DNA from: an uncultured Bacteroidales bacterium
GTDB lineage: Bacteria; Bacteroidota; Bacteroidia; Bacteroidales; FEN-979
Reading direction: 5' to 3'
DNA length: 57,982 nucleotides
Assembly (NCBI GenBank): GCA_903903985.1
Contig: CAIVAT010000152.1
Location: 1-57,982, forward strand
The translations under genes were made by a program, and so were the position numbers. Every line of letters begins with the position of its first letter. The stretch's first letter is position 1. The notes under the pieces are model-generated. The model was not told where the DNA came from. It ran no database searches and was given only the letters and a program-made list of their open reading frames with translations. Positions 33,511 to 41,534 of the stretch are shown here, one piece after another.

Positions 33511-34110
33511 GTGAAGAAAAAAGCAACATATCCGATCCGTACCATCCATGTCAAGAACATGACCTGTAGCTGCTGCATTCATTTGTTGCGCAAGGAATTA
33601 TCCATAGATGGCATTGAAATACATGATATTAAACTTGGAATGATCGACCTGTCCCATGATCCGAAAAAGATAACATGGAAACAAATCGAAGCGATACTGG
33701 ACGGTTACGGGTTCGAGATCATCAGGGATAAGGAAAAACTGCTGGTGGAGCAGATCAGGCAGGCTGTCATCGATCTCGTGCACAACTCCACTTACAATGC
33801 CATGGTGCGCAACTCTGACTATCTCGTGGAACGGTTCGGAATGTCGTACCCCTATATTTCAACCCTGTTTTCGAAACATGAAAACATCACACTGGAGAAA
33901 TTCACCATCCTTCATAAAATCGAAAAGGTCAAAGAACTCATCGAATACGGCGAACTCACCCTCAGTGAAATCGCTTACATCATGGGTTACAGCAGCGTAC
34001 AGTACCTCTCAACACAATTTAAATCAGTGACCGGCGTTTCGGTGACCGAGTACAAGATAACCCCGGCCAATAGCCGTTCCGGTCTCGACAGGTTAGGTTC
34101 CGGGGAATAA
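33511..34110 (+). CDS. HMA-like domain fused to an AraC-type DNA-binding domain
   Basis: The 199-residue protein combines two domains. Residues about 8-70 look like a ferredoxin-like heavy-metal-associated domain: TIHVKNMTCSCC (Cys19, Cys21, Cys22) followed by the GYGFEI turn expected at its end. Residues about 90-185 are an AraC-type double helix-turn-helix: LVERFGMSYPYISTLFSKHE, then ELTLSEIAYIMGYSSVQYLSTQFKSVTGVSVTEYK. Such a protein would bind metal (perhaps copper) or a thiol signal and regulate transcription. The start is GTG, ten bases after rodA, and the PqqD-like cluster begins 87 bases downstream, so that cluster is a possible target. Confidence 0.88.
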   Translation: MKKKATYPIRTIHVKNMTCSCCIHLLRKELSIDGIEIHDIKLGMIDLSHDPKKITWKQIEAILDGYGFEIIRDKEKLLVEQIRQAVIDLVHNSTYNAMVRNSDYLVERFGMSYPYISTLFSKHENITLEKFTILHKIEKVKELIEYGELTLSEIAYIMGYSSVQYLSTQFKSVTGVSVTEYKITPANSRSGLDRLGSGE

Positions 34111-34185
34111 ATATTACATATGTCAACTACAAAATTTCATACATACTAACAATAATATTATAACAAACTGGCCGGAAGAAGAATG

Positions 34186-34193
34186 TAATATTG
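34186..34193 (+). promoter_or_regulatory. Weak -7-like box before the PqqD-like gene
   Basis: TAATATTG matches seven of eight positions, with A in place of T at position 5, and ends four bases before the ATG at 34198, the same spacing as the boxes at 19302 and 22047. Confidence 0.3.
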
Positions 34194-34197
34194 CATC

Positions 34198-34509
34198 ATG
34201 AAAGAAAAGATGCGGTATGCCGCCTCTCCACCAGCAAACCAAGAACCTATGAAACTAAGAAAAAATGTTGCTGTCAGTGAAGCCGGGTTACTCTTCAACC
34301 CTGTAACCGGAGAATCCTTCTCGGTGAACCCCATCGGGGTTGAAATACTCAAACTCATCAGGGAAGACAGATCGGTGGATCAAATAAGTGAAACCATTCT
34401 TGAAAAATACAATATCGACAAAACGACATTTGAAAAGGACTACCATGATTTTGTCGGAATACTCTATAATCACAATCTGATCGAGACCAATGAAGAAACG
34501 AACGATTAA
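34198..34509 (+). CDS. PqqD-like peptide-chaperone protein
   Basis: The 103-residue product has a PqqD-like fold pattern: MKLRKNVAVSEAGLLFNPVTGESFSVNPIGVEILKLI, then a helix-turn region RSVDQISETILEKYNID and a final helix. Such domains act as RiPP recognition elements that present a peptide to a modifying enzyme; free-standing ones also occur in HPr-kinase-associated systems. The initiator may be 34198 or the ATG at 34249, which removes 17 poorly conserved residues. Its end overlaps the ATP-grasp gene by 20 bases, so the two are almost certainly functional partners. Confidence 0.85.
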   Translation: MKEKMRYAASPPANQEPMKLRKNVAVSEAGLLFNPVTGESFSVNPIGVEILKLIREDRSVDQISETILEKYNIDKTTFEKDYHDFVGILYNHNLIETNEETND

Positions 34510-35536
34510 TATCGCGGTTACAGCACTGAATGCAATTGACAGTCCCGGGCCGGGTGTATCGGTTATCAGGGCCTTGAGGGAGGCTGCTTCATTTGATGTA
34601 AGGATCATCGGGTTGGCTTACGAATCGCTGGAACCCGGTATATACATGCATGATCTTGTAGACCGTACCTATTCCATTCCATATCCTTCCTCGGGCATCG
34701 ACGCCCTGATGTCACGACTGGAATACATTCACGAGAAGGAGAACATTGATGTGATCATCCCGAACTTTGACGCGGAACTGTTTCCATTTATAAAACTTGA
34801 ATCAAGGCTCAGGAACCTGGGCATCCACATGTTCCTGCCCACGTTGCGCCAGTTTGAAGAACGTGAAAAAGTGAACCTGAATGATTTTGGGAAAAAGTAT
34901 GGCATCAGTGTTCCAAAAAGCAAAGTGATCTATGATCTGAATACCGTATACAGTTTGCTGTCTGAATTCTCATTCCCGCTGCTCGTCAAAGGCAAATTTT
35001 ATGATGCCTCCATTGCCTACAACATCGAACAGATAAAAAATTACTTCAACAAGATCAGCGCCAAATGGGGCCTTCCGATCATCATTCAGGAATTCATCCA
35101 TGGTACCGAATTCAACGTGACCGGGTTGGGCGACGGTAAAGGCAACACCATTGCAGCCGTGCCCATGCGCAAACAATACATTACCGACAAAGGAAAAGCC
35201 TGGGGAGGTATAACCATCGCCGATCAGCGGATGCTGGAAATGACCCGGACATTTTTACGGAATACCAAATGGCGGGGCGGTTTTGAACTGGAACTGATGA
35301 AAAACAAGGATGGGGTCATTTACCTTCTCGAGATAAACCCCCGCCTTCCGGCCTGGATATACCTTGCCGTTGGTGTGGGACAAAACATTCCGGAAGCACT
35401 TGTGAACCTTGCCCTTGGAGAAAAGGTAGCACCATTTGCCACCTATGAAGTCGGCAAAATGTTCATCCGGTACTCCTGGGACATGATCGTGGACCGCGAG
35501 GAATTTGAACAGATAAGCATGTTTGGGGAACTTTAA
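34490..35536 (+). CDS. ATP-grasp ligase of the CarB-like type
   Basis: The 348-residue protein has an N-terminal preATP-grasp domain (IAVTALNAIDSPGPGVSVIRAL, later IIPNFDAELFPF) and an ATP-grasp domain (FPLLVKGKFYDA; PIIIQEFIHGTEFNVTGLGDG; FELELMKNKDGVIYLLEINPRLPAW), with the metal-binding Glu and Asn in LLEINPR. The architecture is that of carbamoyl-phosphate synthase or amino-acid ligases, which join a carboxylate to an amine through an acyl-phosphate. It overlaps the PqqD-like gene and is followed by the PLP decarboxylase. The substrate is unknown. Confidence 0.9.
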   Translation: MKKRTINIAVTALNAIDSPGPGVSVIRALREAASFDVRIIGLAYESLEPGIYMHDLVDRTYSIPYPSSGIDALMSRLEYIHEKENIDVIIPNFDAELFPFIKLESRLRNLGIHMFLPTLRQFEEREKVNLNDFGKKYGISVPKSKVIYDLNTVYSLLSEFSFPLLVKGKFYDASIAYNIEQIKNYFNKISAKWGLPIIIQEFIHGTEFNVTGLGDGKGNTIAAVPMRKQYITDKGKAWGGITIADQRMLEMTRTFLRNTKWRGGFELELMKNKDGVIYLLEINPRLPAWIYLAVGVGQNIPEALVNLALGEKVAPFATYEVGKMFIRYSWDMIVDREEFEQISMFGEL

Positions 35537-35566
35537 CAGGGAATGCAGAAAATGGAAAATATAATT

Positions 35567-35670
35567 ACCCTGTTACCCTGTCACCCTGTTACCCTGTCAC
35601 CCTGTTGCCCTGTCACCCTGTTACCCTGTCACCCTGTCACCCTGTTACCCTGTCACCCTGTCACCCTGTT
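35567..35670. repeat. Tandem array of 13 copies of the 8-bp unit ACCCTGTY
   Basis: Thirteen consecutive 8-base units ACCCTGTT or ACCCTGTC (one reads GCCCTGTC) fill 104 bases between the ATP-grasp stop and the decarboxylase start. The unit has no stop codon in any plus-strand frame, so apparent starts inside or before it (ATG 35543, TTG 35605) create spurious reading frames ending in repeats of CHPVTL. Such arrays can change copy number by slippage. Confidence 0.9.
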
Positions 35671-35703
35671 ACTTTTTTAAATCGATTCAAATCAAACCAA
35701 CCT

Positions 35704-37062
35704 ATGATTAAAATGAGATATGAGCGCCCGGTGATCAAGAAACTGGAGAACGGGATGCCGAATAAATTCGGAACCAGGATGGATTATGAACCCATGACAC
35801 ATATTGATGGCCATTCAGTTGCAAAACTGATCAGGGAATATGGTTCGCCACTGTTTGTTATATCTGAAAAGAATATCCGCAGCATGGTTAAAAAAGCCAG
35901 AAGGGCTTTTGAAACACGATACCCGAAAGTTCAGTTTGCCTGGTCGTATAAAACCAATTACGTCAATGCCATTTGCAATATTTTTCACCAGGAAGGATCC
36001 TGGGCCGAGGTCGTATCTGGGTTTGAATACGATAAAGCCGTCAGCCTGGGTGTTGACGGCCGAAAAATCATCTTTAATGGTCCCAATAAAAGTGAAAGTG
36101 ACCTCACCAAAGCGATCAACAATGATTCCCTCATCCACATCGATCACCTCGATGAGTTGTATACCATCACCGAACTGGCGGATACATTGAAAAAGCGGCC
36201 ACGGGTAGCTGTCAGGGTGAACATGGATACGGGTGTTTATCCCATGTGGGACCGTTTTGGGTTCAATTACGAAAACGGACAGGCCTGGGATGCCCTGAAC
36301 AAAATCATGCACTCCGGAAAAATGGAATTGGTGGGGCTTCATTGTCATATAGGCACCTTCATGCTCTCTCCCCAGGCTTACGGAGTTGCTGCCACCAAGC
36401 TGGCTGAACTGGCCCTGTCGGTCGAGCAAAAATTCAAACACGAAATTAAGTACATTGACCTGGGTGGCGGTTTTGCATCTAAAAACACCCTGAAAGGATC
36501 ATATCTGCCGGGAACCGACACCAATCCTTCCTTTAATGATTTTGCCGAAGCAATTTCAACGGCATTGCTCAACAGCAATTTCCAGAAGGACAGGCTGCCG
36601 TTGCTCATTCTTGAAACAGGGCGTGCCTTGATTGACGAAGCCGCCTACCTGCTCGGCACCGTGATATCCAACAAACGGTCAAGCACCGGGCGACGGAATA
36701 CCATCCTCGACATCGGGGTCAACATTCTCTTTACCTCCTTCTGGTACGATCATAAAATCACCCCGGCGCAACCATTTACCCAGTATACCGAAGACACCTG
36801 CGTATATGGACCACTCTGCATGAATATCGATGTGATCAGGGAAAGCACTTCATTGCCATTGCTCAACAAAGGCGACCATGTTGTGATTCACAGCGTCGGC
36901 GCTTACAACATGACCCAATGGATGCAATTCATCACCCTTCGCCCAAATATTGTTTTGATTGACATGGATGAAAAACTGCATCTGATCCGTGAAAAGGAAT
37001 CAATAGCAGACATCAACGGCAAGGAAAGAATTCCGGAACACCTCAGGAAGATCAACGGATAA
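35704..37062 (+). CDS. PLP-dependent decarboxylase, fold type III (diaminopimelate/ornithine decarboxylase-like)
   Basis: The 453-residue enzyme has the alanine-racemase-like barrel of the Orn/Lys/DAP decarboxylases. The PLP Lys is near residue 83 in WSYKTNYV, followed by HCHIGTF (about 213), IDLGGGFAS, LETGRALIDEAAYLLG and the C-terminal GPLC (about 370) and GAYNMTQW (about 400) motifs. A reading frame beginning at the TTG at 35605 would add 33 residues coded by the tandem repeat, so the ATG at 35704 is preferred. It is unlikely to be the only LysA, since it sits in the PqqD/ATP-grasp cluster. Its stop overlaps the next ATG by one base. Confidence 0.9.
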   Translation: MIKMRYERPVIKKLENGMPNKFGTRMDYEPMTHIDGHSVAKLIREYGSPLFVISEKNIRSMVKKARRAFETRYPKVQFAWSYKTNYVNAICNIFHQEGSWAEVVSGFEYDKAVSLGVDGRKIIFNGPNKSESDLTKAINNDSLIHIDHLDELYTITELADTLKKRPRVAVRVNMDTGVYPMWDRFGFNYENGQAWDALNKIMHSGKMELVGLHCHIGTFMLSPQAYGVAATKLAELALSVEQKFKHEIKYIDLGGGFASKNTLKGSYLPGTDTNPSFNDFAEAISTALLNSNFQKDRLPLLILETGRALIDEAAYLLGTVISNKRSSTGRRNTILDIGVNILFTSFWYDHKITPAQPFTQYTEDTCVYGPLCMNIDVIRESTSLPLLNKGDHVVIHSVGAYNMTQWMQFITLRPNIVLIDMDEKLHLIREKESIADINGKERIPEHLRKING

Positions 37063-39272
37063 TGGAGAACTCCCGGTTGACAAATATCTTTCCCTCCTTT
37101 TTTTCAGGGATCATCAACAGCTATACGCAGGTGTTTTTTTCAAACAACCGCATATTTGCTGCGATCCTGATCATTGTGTCCTTTTTCGATTTCTGGGCCG
37201 GCACCAGCGGGCTTTTTGCCGTGGTGATCTCTAATGCCATGGCATACCTGATCGGGTTAAATCAGACAAATATTAAAAAAGGATACTATGGATTTAACAG
37301 TTTGCTGGTCGGACTGGGCTTTGGCATTTATTACCAACCGGGAGTACCTTTTTTTGTCATCCTTGCATTCGCCGCGATGCTCACGGTACTGCTCACCCTT
37401 TGGTTTGAAGGGGTCATAGGGAAATACGGACTTCCCTACATGAGCCTTTCCTTTTTATTTGGCACATGGCTTGTCAGTCTGGCCACACGCCAGTTTACCT
37501 CATTGCATGTGAGTGAGCACGGAATTTATATGACCAATGAAATGTTCTCCCTGGGCGGCCATCCGATGGTGACATCCTACAACTGGCTCACCAATCTCGG
37601 ACTCCCGGAGCCGGTGAGGCTTTATTTCACCTCCCTGGGGGCGATTTTCTTCCAATACCACCTTTTTGCAGGGATCCTCATCGCAATCGGGATCCTCATT
37701 TACTCGCGCATTGCCTTCATTTTATCGGTCGTTGGCTTTTATTCTGCATACCTTTACTATCAGATCGTCGGGGCCAACATTCATGAACTGAGCTATGGGT
37801 ACATCGGGTTTAATTTCATCCTGACTTCCATCGCCATCGGAGGATTTTTTATTATCCCTTCGCGTTGGTCATTCCTCTGGGTCATCCTGTTAACACCCGT
37901 TATATCCATCATTCTTACCAGTACCCAGACCATCTTATCGCAATTTCAGTTATCGGTCTATTCCCTGCCGTTTAACATGGTTGTTTTGCTCTTCCTCTAT
38001 TCGCTGAAATTCCGGGAGCGGTATTTTACAAAACCTGAGTTGGTTGTTTACCAGCAATATGAACCAGAAAAGAATCTTTATTCCCATCTCAATTATAAAG
38101 CCAGGTTCGGAAAATCGATCTTTTTCCCGTTGATCCTCCCTTTTTGGGGAACATGGAAGGTAACTCAGGGCCACGATGGTGCATATACCCATCAGGGAGA
38201 CTGGCGTCATGCCTGGGATTTTGAACTCATCGATGAAGAAGGGTCCACCCATTCCGACAAGGGCGACTTCCCTGAGGATTATTATGCATTCAATAAGCCT
38301 GTGATCGCCCCGGCAGATGGACGTGTTGAGGAAATCGTGGATGGAGTGGATGAAAATACCATCGGGAAAGTTGACCTGGAACACAATTGGGGAAACACGG
38401 TCATTCTGCGCCACGCCGATCAGCTTTATACAAAAATCTCTCATCTGAAAAAAGGAAGCATCCAGGTGGCTGCGGGCGACCTGGTGAAAAAAGGGCAGAT
38501 TGTCGCCAACTGCGGAAATTCAGGAAGATCGCCGTTCCCTCATCTCCATTTCCAGGTCCAGGGAACTCCTTACATCGGTTCAAAAACCCTCGATTATCCG
38601 GTCAGCCACTTCATCTGCCATGAAAAGGGGTTGTTCACCCTTAAATCATACGAAGCACCGCTCACGGGGGCCCTGGTTTCAAATATTTCAAGGAACCATG
38701 CCCTGGAAAAGGCGTTTCACCTGATCCCGGGACAAAAATTCAGTTACCTGGTGAAACCACCGGCAGGACCGGAATACCAGGTTGACTGGGAAGTTCAAAT
38801 AGATGCCCGGAACAGCACTTTTGTCTATTGTGAAAAAACCAGGTCACGTGCCTATTTTTACAACGACGGGGAGATACATTACTTTACCCACTTCGAAGGC
38901 GATAAATCTTCGGTTCTTTTTCATTATTACCTGGCCGCCTACAAGGTCATGATGGGATACTACCGGAACCTGCTTGTAACGGACATATACCCGGTAAATA
39001 CATTTAACAATCGTTTCTGGGGTATACTGCAGGACTGCATCGCTCCGTTTTATATATTTGCACAGGCCGCCTATACATTGTCGTACCTTGCCATGGATGA
39101 TGAGTTGATGCAATCGAACATACGGTTGCATTCGACCACCACTGCACGGATCGGGAAACACGAAATCAAAAAGATGGAATTTGACCTTTTTATAGGTCGT
39201 CATGGTCTGGAACGCTTTATCATTCATGAACAAGATCTATCAACAGAAGTAACCCTGGTGCACGAACGATGA
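37062..39272 (+). CDS. Urea-transporter-like membrane domain fused to an M23 peptidase
   Basis: This 736-residue protein has two parts. Residues 1 to about 325 are a ten-helix urea transporter-like channel with the internal repeat GYYGFNSLLVGLG and GYIGFNFILTSIAIGGFF, and LPFNMVVLLFLYSL. Residues about 365-510 form an M23 (LytM-type) domain: THQGDWRHAWDF (likely zinc ligands His377 and Asp386), PADGRVEEIVDG, NWGNTVILRH and HLHFQVQ (His494 and His496). The last 220 residues are beta-rich and not recognised. The M23 part could cleave peptidoglycan or a peptide. The stop overlaps the next gene by four bases (ATGA). Confidence 0.88.
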   Translation: MENSRLTNIFPSFFSGIINSYTQVFFSNNRIFAAILIIVSFFDFWAGTSGLFAVVISNAMAYLIGLNQTNIKKGYYGFNSLLVGLGFGIYYQPGVPFFVILAFAAMLTVLLTLWFEGVIGKYGLPYMSLSFLFGTWLVSLATRQFTSLHVSEHGIYMTNEMFSLGGHPMVTSYNWLTNLGLPEPVRLYFTSLGAIFFQYHLFAGILIAIGILIYSRIAFILSVVGFYSAYLYYQIVGANIHELSYGYIGFNFILTSIAIGGFFIIPSRWSFLWVILLTPVISIILTSTQTILSQFQLSVYSLPFNMVVLLFLYSLKFRERYFTKPELVVYQQYEPEKNLYSHLNYKARFGKSIFFPLILPFWGTWKVTQGHDGAYTHQGDWRHAWDFELIDEEGSTHSDKGDFPEDYYAFNKPVIAPADGRVEEIVDGVDENTIGKVDLEHNWGNTVILRHADQLYTKISHLKKGSIQVAAGDLVKKGQIVANCGNSGRSPFPHLHFQVQGTPYIGSKTLDYPVSHFICHEKGLFTLKSYEAPLTGALVSNISRNHALEKAFHLIPGQKFSYLVKPPAGPEYQVDWEVQIDARNSTFVYCEKTRSRAYFYNDGEIHYFTHFEGDKSSVLFHYYLAAYKVMMGYYRNLLVTDIYPVNTFNNRFWGILQDCIAPFYIFAQAAYTLSYLAMDDELMQSNIRLHSTTTARIGKHEIKKMEFDLFIGRHGLERFIIHEQDLSTEVTLVHER

Positions 39273-40759
39273 AGTATTCCCTGATTCCTGTGTTCTTTTT
39301 GTTAATGTATTTTCATTCTGAAAGCCTGAAAGCTTCAACGAATCTGGATTACAAAACGGCTGATGAGTTAACCTACCGTTTGTTTAAGGAGAAGGATTGG
39401 GACAGTGTGATCGATATCGGGAAACAAGCCTTGCGGGCCAACATCGATTTCTATTATTTAAGGGTCAGGATGGGATTATCCTATTACGAACGGAAGAATT
39501 ATATTCCCGCAGCATCGCACCTGTGCAAAGCCCGGCAATTTGATCCCAGTGATCCGGTCATCGCCAACTATCTTTATTATGCCTACCTTTTTACAAACCG
39601 GCTGGAAGAGGCCAGGATGCTGCAGGCCTCCCTGCCGGCAAATTCAAGGAATGTCGCCGATCCTGAAAAAGGGGTTGTCGATAGGATCACTTTCGAAAGC
39701 GGTTACACGTTTAGCAGCAACAATGCAATGAAAGATAAACCATCGCTGATGGGAAATGACAGCATTTACGGGGAAACCGATGTGTATGGCGATTACCTGT
39801 ATGAGCACCTGGGATTGAAAATCAACCTCTCCAAACGTGTCGGATTATCCTTTGGTTACAGCTACCTCAACTTCTCCAAAACAAAATACATTCAATATGC
39901 CCGCATCGAAGATCAATTGCAAAGCATTGCCGATTCAAGCTGGGGGAAGTATTACCGCTATGCCTACCCGTGTGTGACCTACGACACCAGTTTTCGATAC
40001 CACATCAGCCAGCATGAAATCCATGCAAACCTATCCTGGTACCTGAACGGCGGTTTCAGGGTTATTCCTGCATTTCACATGATCCATGTCAGCTATCCGG
40101 TTGTCAGCGCATCCGCAAAGGTACAAACAGTGAATGATACCGGATCCTATCTGAGCATCGGGCACCAATATGTCACTTTCCCCTTCGATCGAACCATGTA
40201 TACCTACAGTCATTCCGATACTTCCTTTTCAAACTACCTGGTGAGCCTGAACATGTCGAAAGAGATTGGCCGGTTCAACGTTGGGATTTCAGGCAGCTGG
40301 TCGAATTTGAACAATATGGAACAAAAGCAGGTTGGCGCAGCACTTACCTGGCTGCCATTCGGGAACCTTAATTTATACGGCACCACATCCGTAATGGGGT
40401 TTTTCGAGGGGAAAACCAAACGACTGTTGCTTAGTCAGGTATTGGGGGTGAAAATCACCCCCTGGTGCTGGGCAGAGGGAAGCTTTTATTACGGTGATTA
40501 CACCGATGCCAATATCATGAATGGTACGGTAGTCTATAACAACAGCGATGTGATCGATTACAGGGGCAGCGCCAATCTTTATTTCCTGGCCGGAAAACAC
40601 TTTCAGTTCTCCCTCATTTACCAGTATGCCCGCAAAGAAAGCAAGCAATATTATTTTACTACGGATCCTTCAACCAACGAGGTAAGTTCTACCCCGGGCA
40701 TTCTTTATATTCCTTATCATATTCAAACCATCATAGGAGGCGTTACGTGGAAACTATAA
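39269..40759 (+). CDS. TPR plus outer-membrane beta-barrel protein (YaiO-like)
   Basis: A signal peptide (about residues 3-20) precedes TPR-like helices (about residues 28-130: LFKEKDWDSVIDIGKQALRA, ERKNYIPAASHLCKARQFDP). The rest, about 360 residues, is rich in Tyr, Ser and Gly with alternating strands, consistent with an outer-membrane barrel of the YaiO type; it ends WKL. Its start overlaps the upstream M23 gene by four bases and its end overlaps the next TPR gene by 13 bases, so the whole operon is tightly coupled. It may export or dock the cluster's product; this is inference. Confidence 0.8.
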   Translation: MKYSLIPVFFLLMYFHSESLKASTNLDYKTADELTYRLFKEKDWDSVIDIGKQALRANIDFYYLRVRMGLSYYERKNYIPAASHLCKARQFDPSDPVIANYLYYAYLFTNRLEEARMLQASLPANSRNVADPEKGVVDRITFESGYTFSSNNAMKDKPSLMGNDSIYGETDVYGDYLYEHLGLKINLSKRVGLSFGYSYLNFSKTKYIQYARIEDQLQSIADSSWGKYYRYAYPCVTYDTSFRYHISQHEIHANLSWYLNGGFRVIPAFHMIHVSYPVVSASAKVQTVNDTGSYLSIGHQYVTFPFDRTMYTYSHSDTSFSNYLVSLNMSKEIGRFNVGISGSWSNLNNMEQKQVGAALTWLPFGNLNLYGTTSVMGFFEGKTKRLLLSQVLGVKITPWCWAEGSFYYGDYTDANIMNGTVVYNNSDVIDYRGSANLYFLAGKHFQFSLIYQYARKESKQYYFTTDPSTNEVSSTPGILYIPYHIQTIIGGVTWKL

Positions 40760-41415
40760 AAGACCCAAAATCAAAGACCCAAAATCAAAGATCAAAAATC
40801 CAAAATATTTGTTACCTCGCAGCCTCGCTGCTTTTATTTTTATGTTATACGGTTAGTGCCCAGGATTACCCGGCTTTGCAGGATGCCTTTGCGAAAAGTC
40901 ATGCTTACGAAGCGAAGGGCAATTTTACCGATGCCATCGCATCACTCAAAAAAGTTTACATGGAAGATTCCTATGAAATTAACCTCCGGTTGGGTTGGGT
41001 TACGTACCAGGCCGGACTGTTTATAGAATCATCGGCCTATTACCAGAAAGCGATCAACCTGAAGCCGTATGCGATTGAAGCCAAATTCGGATTTGTTTTC
41101 CCGGCATCGGCGCTGGGCAACTGGGACCAGGTTATAGCCCGGTACAATGAGATCCTCAGTATTGATCCCCAAAACACCTTAGCCAACTATCGCATCGGAT
41201 CAATATATTACGGCAGACGGGATTATGCCAAAGCTGAAAAATACCTGGAAAAAGTGGTAAATCTGTATCCCTTTGACTACGACAGCATGGTGCTGTTTGC
41301 ATGGACAAACCTCAAACTCGGCAAGTTGCGTGAAGCACAGGTAATGTTCAACAAGGTATTGCTGAACAAGCCAAAGGATGTTTCGGCAATAGAAGGATTG
41401 TCGCTGATCAAATGA
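40747..41415 (+). CDS. TPR-repeat periplasmic protein
   Basis: The 222-residue product has a signal-peptide-like hydrophobic stretch (about residues 22-37, ending VSAQ). Several TPR units follow: AFAKSHAYEAKGNFTDAIASLKKVY, AGLFIESSAYYQKAINLKPYA, NWDQVIARYNEILSIDPQN, DYAKAEKYLEKVVNLYP and GKLREAQVMFNKVLL. It is likely a periplasmic scaffold for the system. The GTG start at 40747 overlaps the preceding gene. The extreme N-terminus (KDPKSKTQNQRSKIQN) is coded by two perfect 14-base repeats (40761-40788), so a later start could be used, though none is obvious. Confidence 0.8.
   Translation: METIKDPKSKTQNQRSKIQNICYLAASLLLFLCYTVSAQDYPALQDAFAKSHAYEAKGNFTDAIASLKKVYMEDSYEINLRLGWVTYQAGLFIESSAYYQKAINLKPYAIEAKFGFVFPASALGNWDQVIARYNEILSIDPQNTLANYRIGSIYYGRRDYAKAEKYLEKVVNLYPFDYDSMVLFAWTNLKLGKLREAQVMFNKVLLNKPKDVSAIEGLSLIK
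40761..40788. repeat. Two perfect copies of a 14-bp unit in the TPR gene start
   Basis: AGACCCAAAATCAA occurs twice in a row, followed by a degenerate third copy. It lies in the region coding the first residues of the TPR protein, before its signal peptide core. Confidence 0.7.
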
Positions 41416-41447
41416 TATCCGTATACCTGATTCTGTGACTTTTCTTG

Positions 41448-41480
41448 CTCCTTTCTTATAGTGGTAATAAAAGAAAGGAG
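41448..41480. terminator. Hairpin between convergent genes
   Basis: CTCCTTTCTT pairs with AAGAAAGGAG, a ten-base-pair stem with a 13-base loop, 33 bases after the TPR gene stop and 55 bases before the end of the convergent porin-like gene. No T tract follows, so termination is only probable. Confidence 0.4.
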
Positions 41481-41534
41481 AGATGGAAAAACAACCCAAA
41501 GGCAAACCGCAGATCCGGAAAGGTTAATCAACCT

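Noticed and set aside
35567..35670. CRISPR array
   Set aside because: The repeats are only 8 bases and directly adjacent, with no unique spacers and no cas genes in the window.
35543..35680. A 45-codon frame starting MQKMENIITL and running through the minisatellite, which could look like a Cys-rich RiPP precursor
   Set aside because: All three plus-strand frames are open through the repeat, the 8-bp unit is not a codon multiple, and the CHPV repeats follow purely from that unit. Nothing else suggests a precursor peptide.
35605..35703. N-terminal extension of the PLP decarboxylase beginning at TTG 35605
   Set aside because: The 33 added residues are almost wholly coded by the tandem repeat, and ATG 35704 gives a normal decarboxylase start.
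33511..41415. Horizontally acquired island or prophage
   Set aside because: No integrase, tRNA attachment site or phage genes are seen, and I noticed no obvious shift in base composition by eye; this was not calculated.
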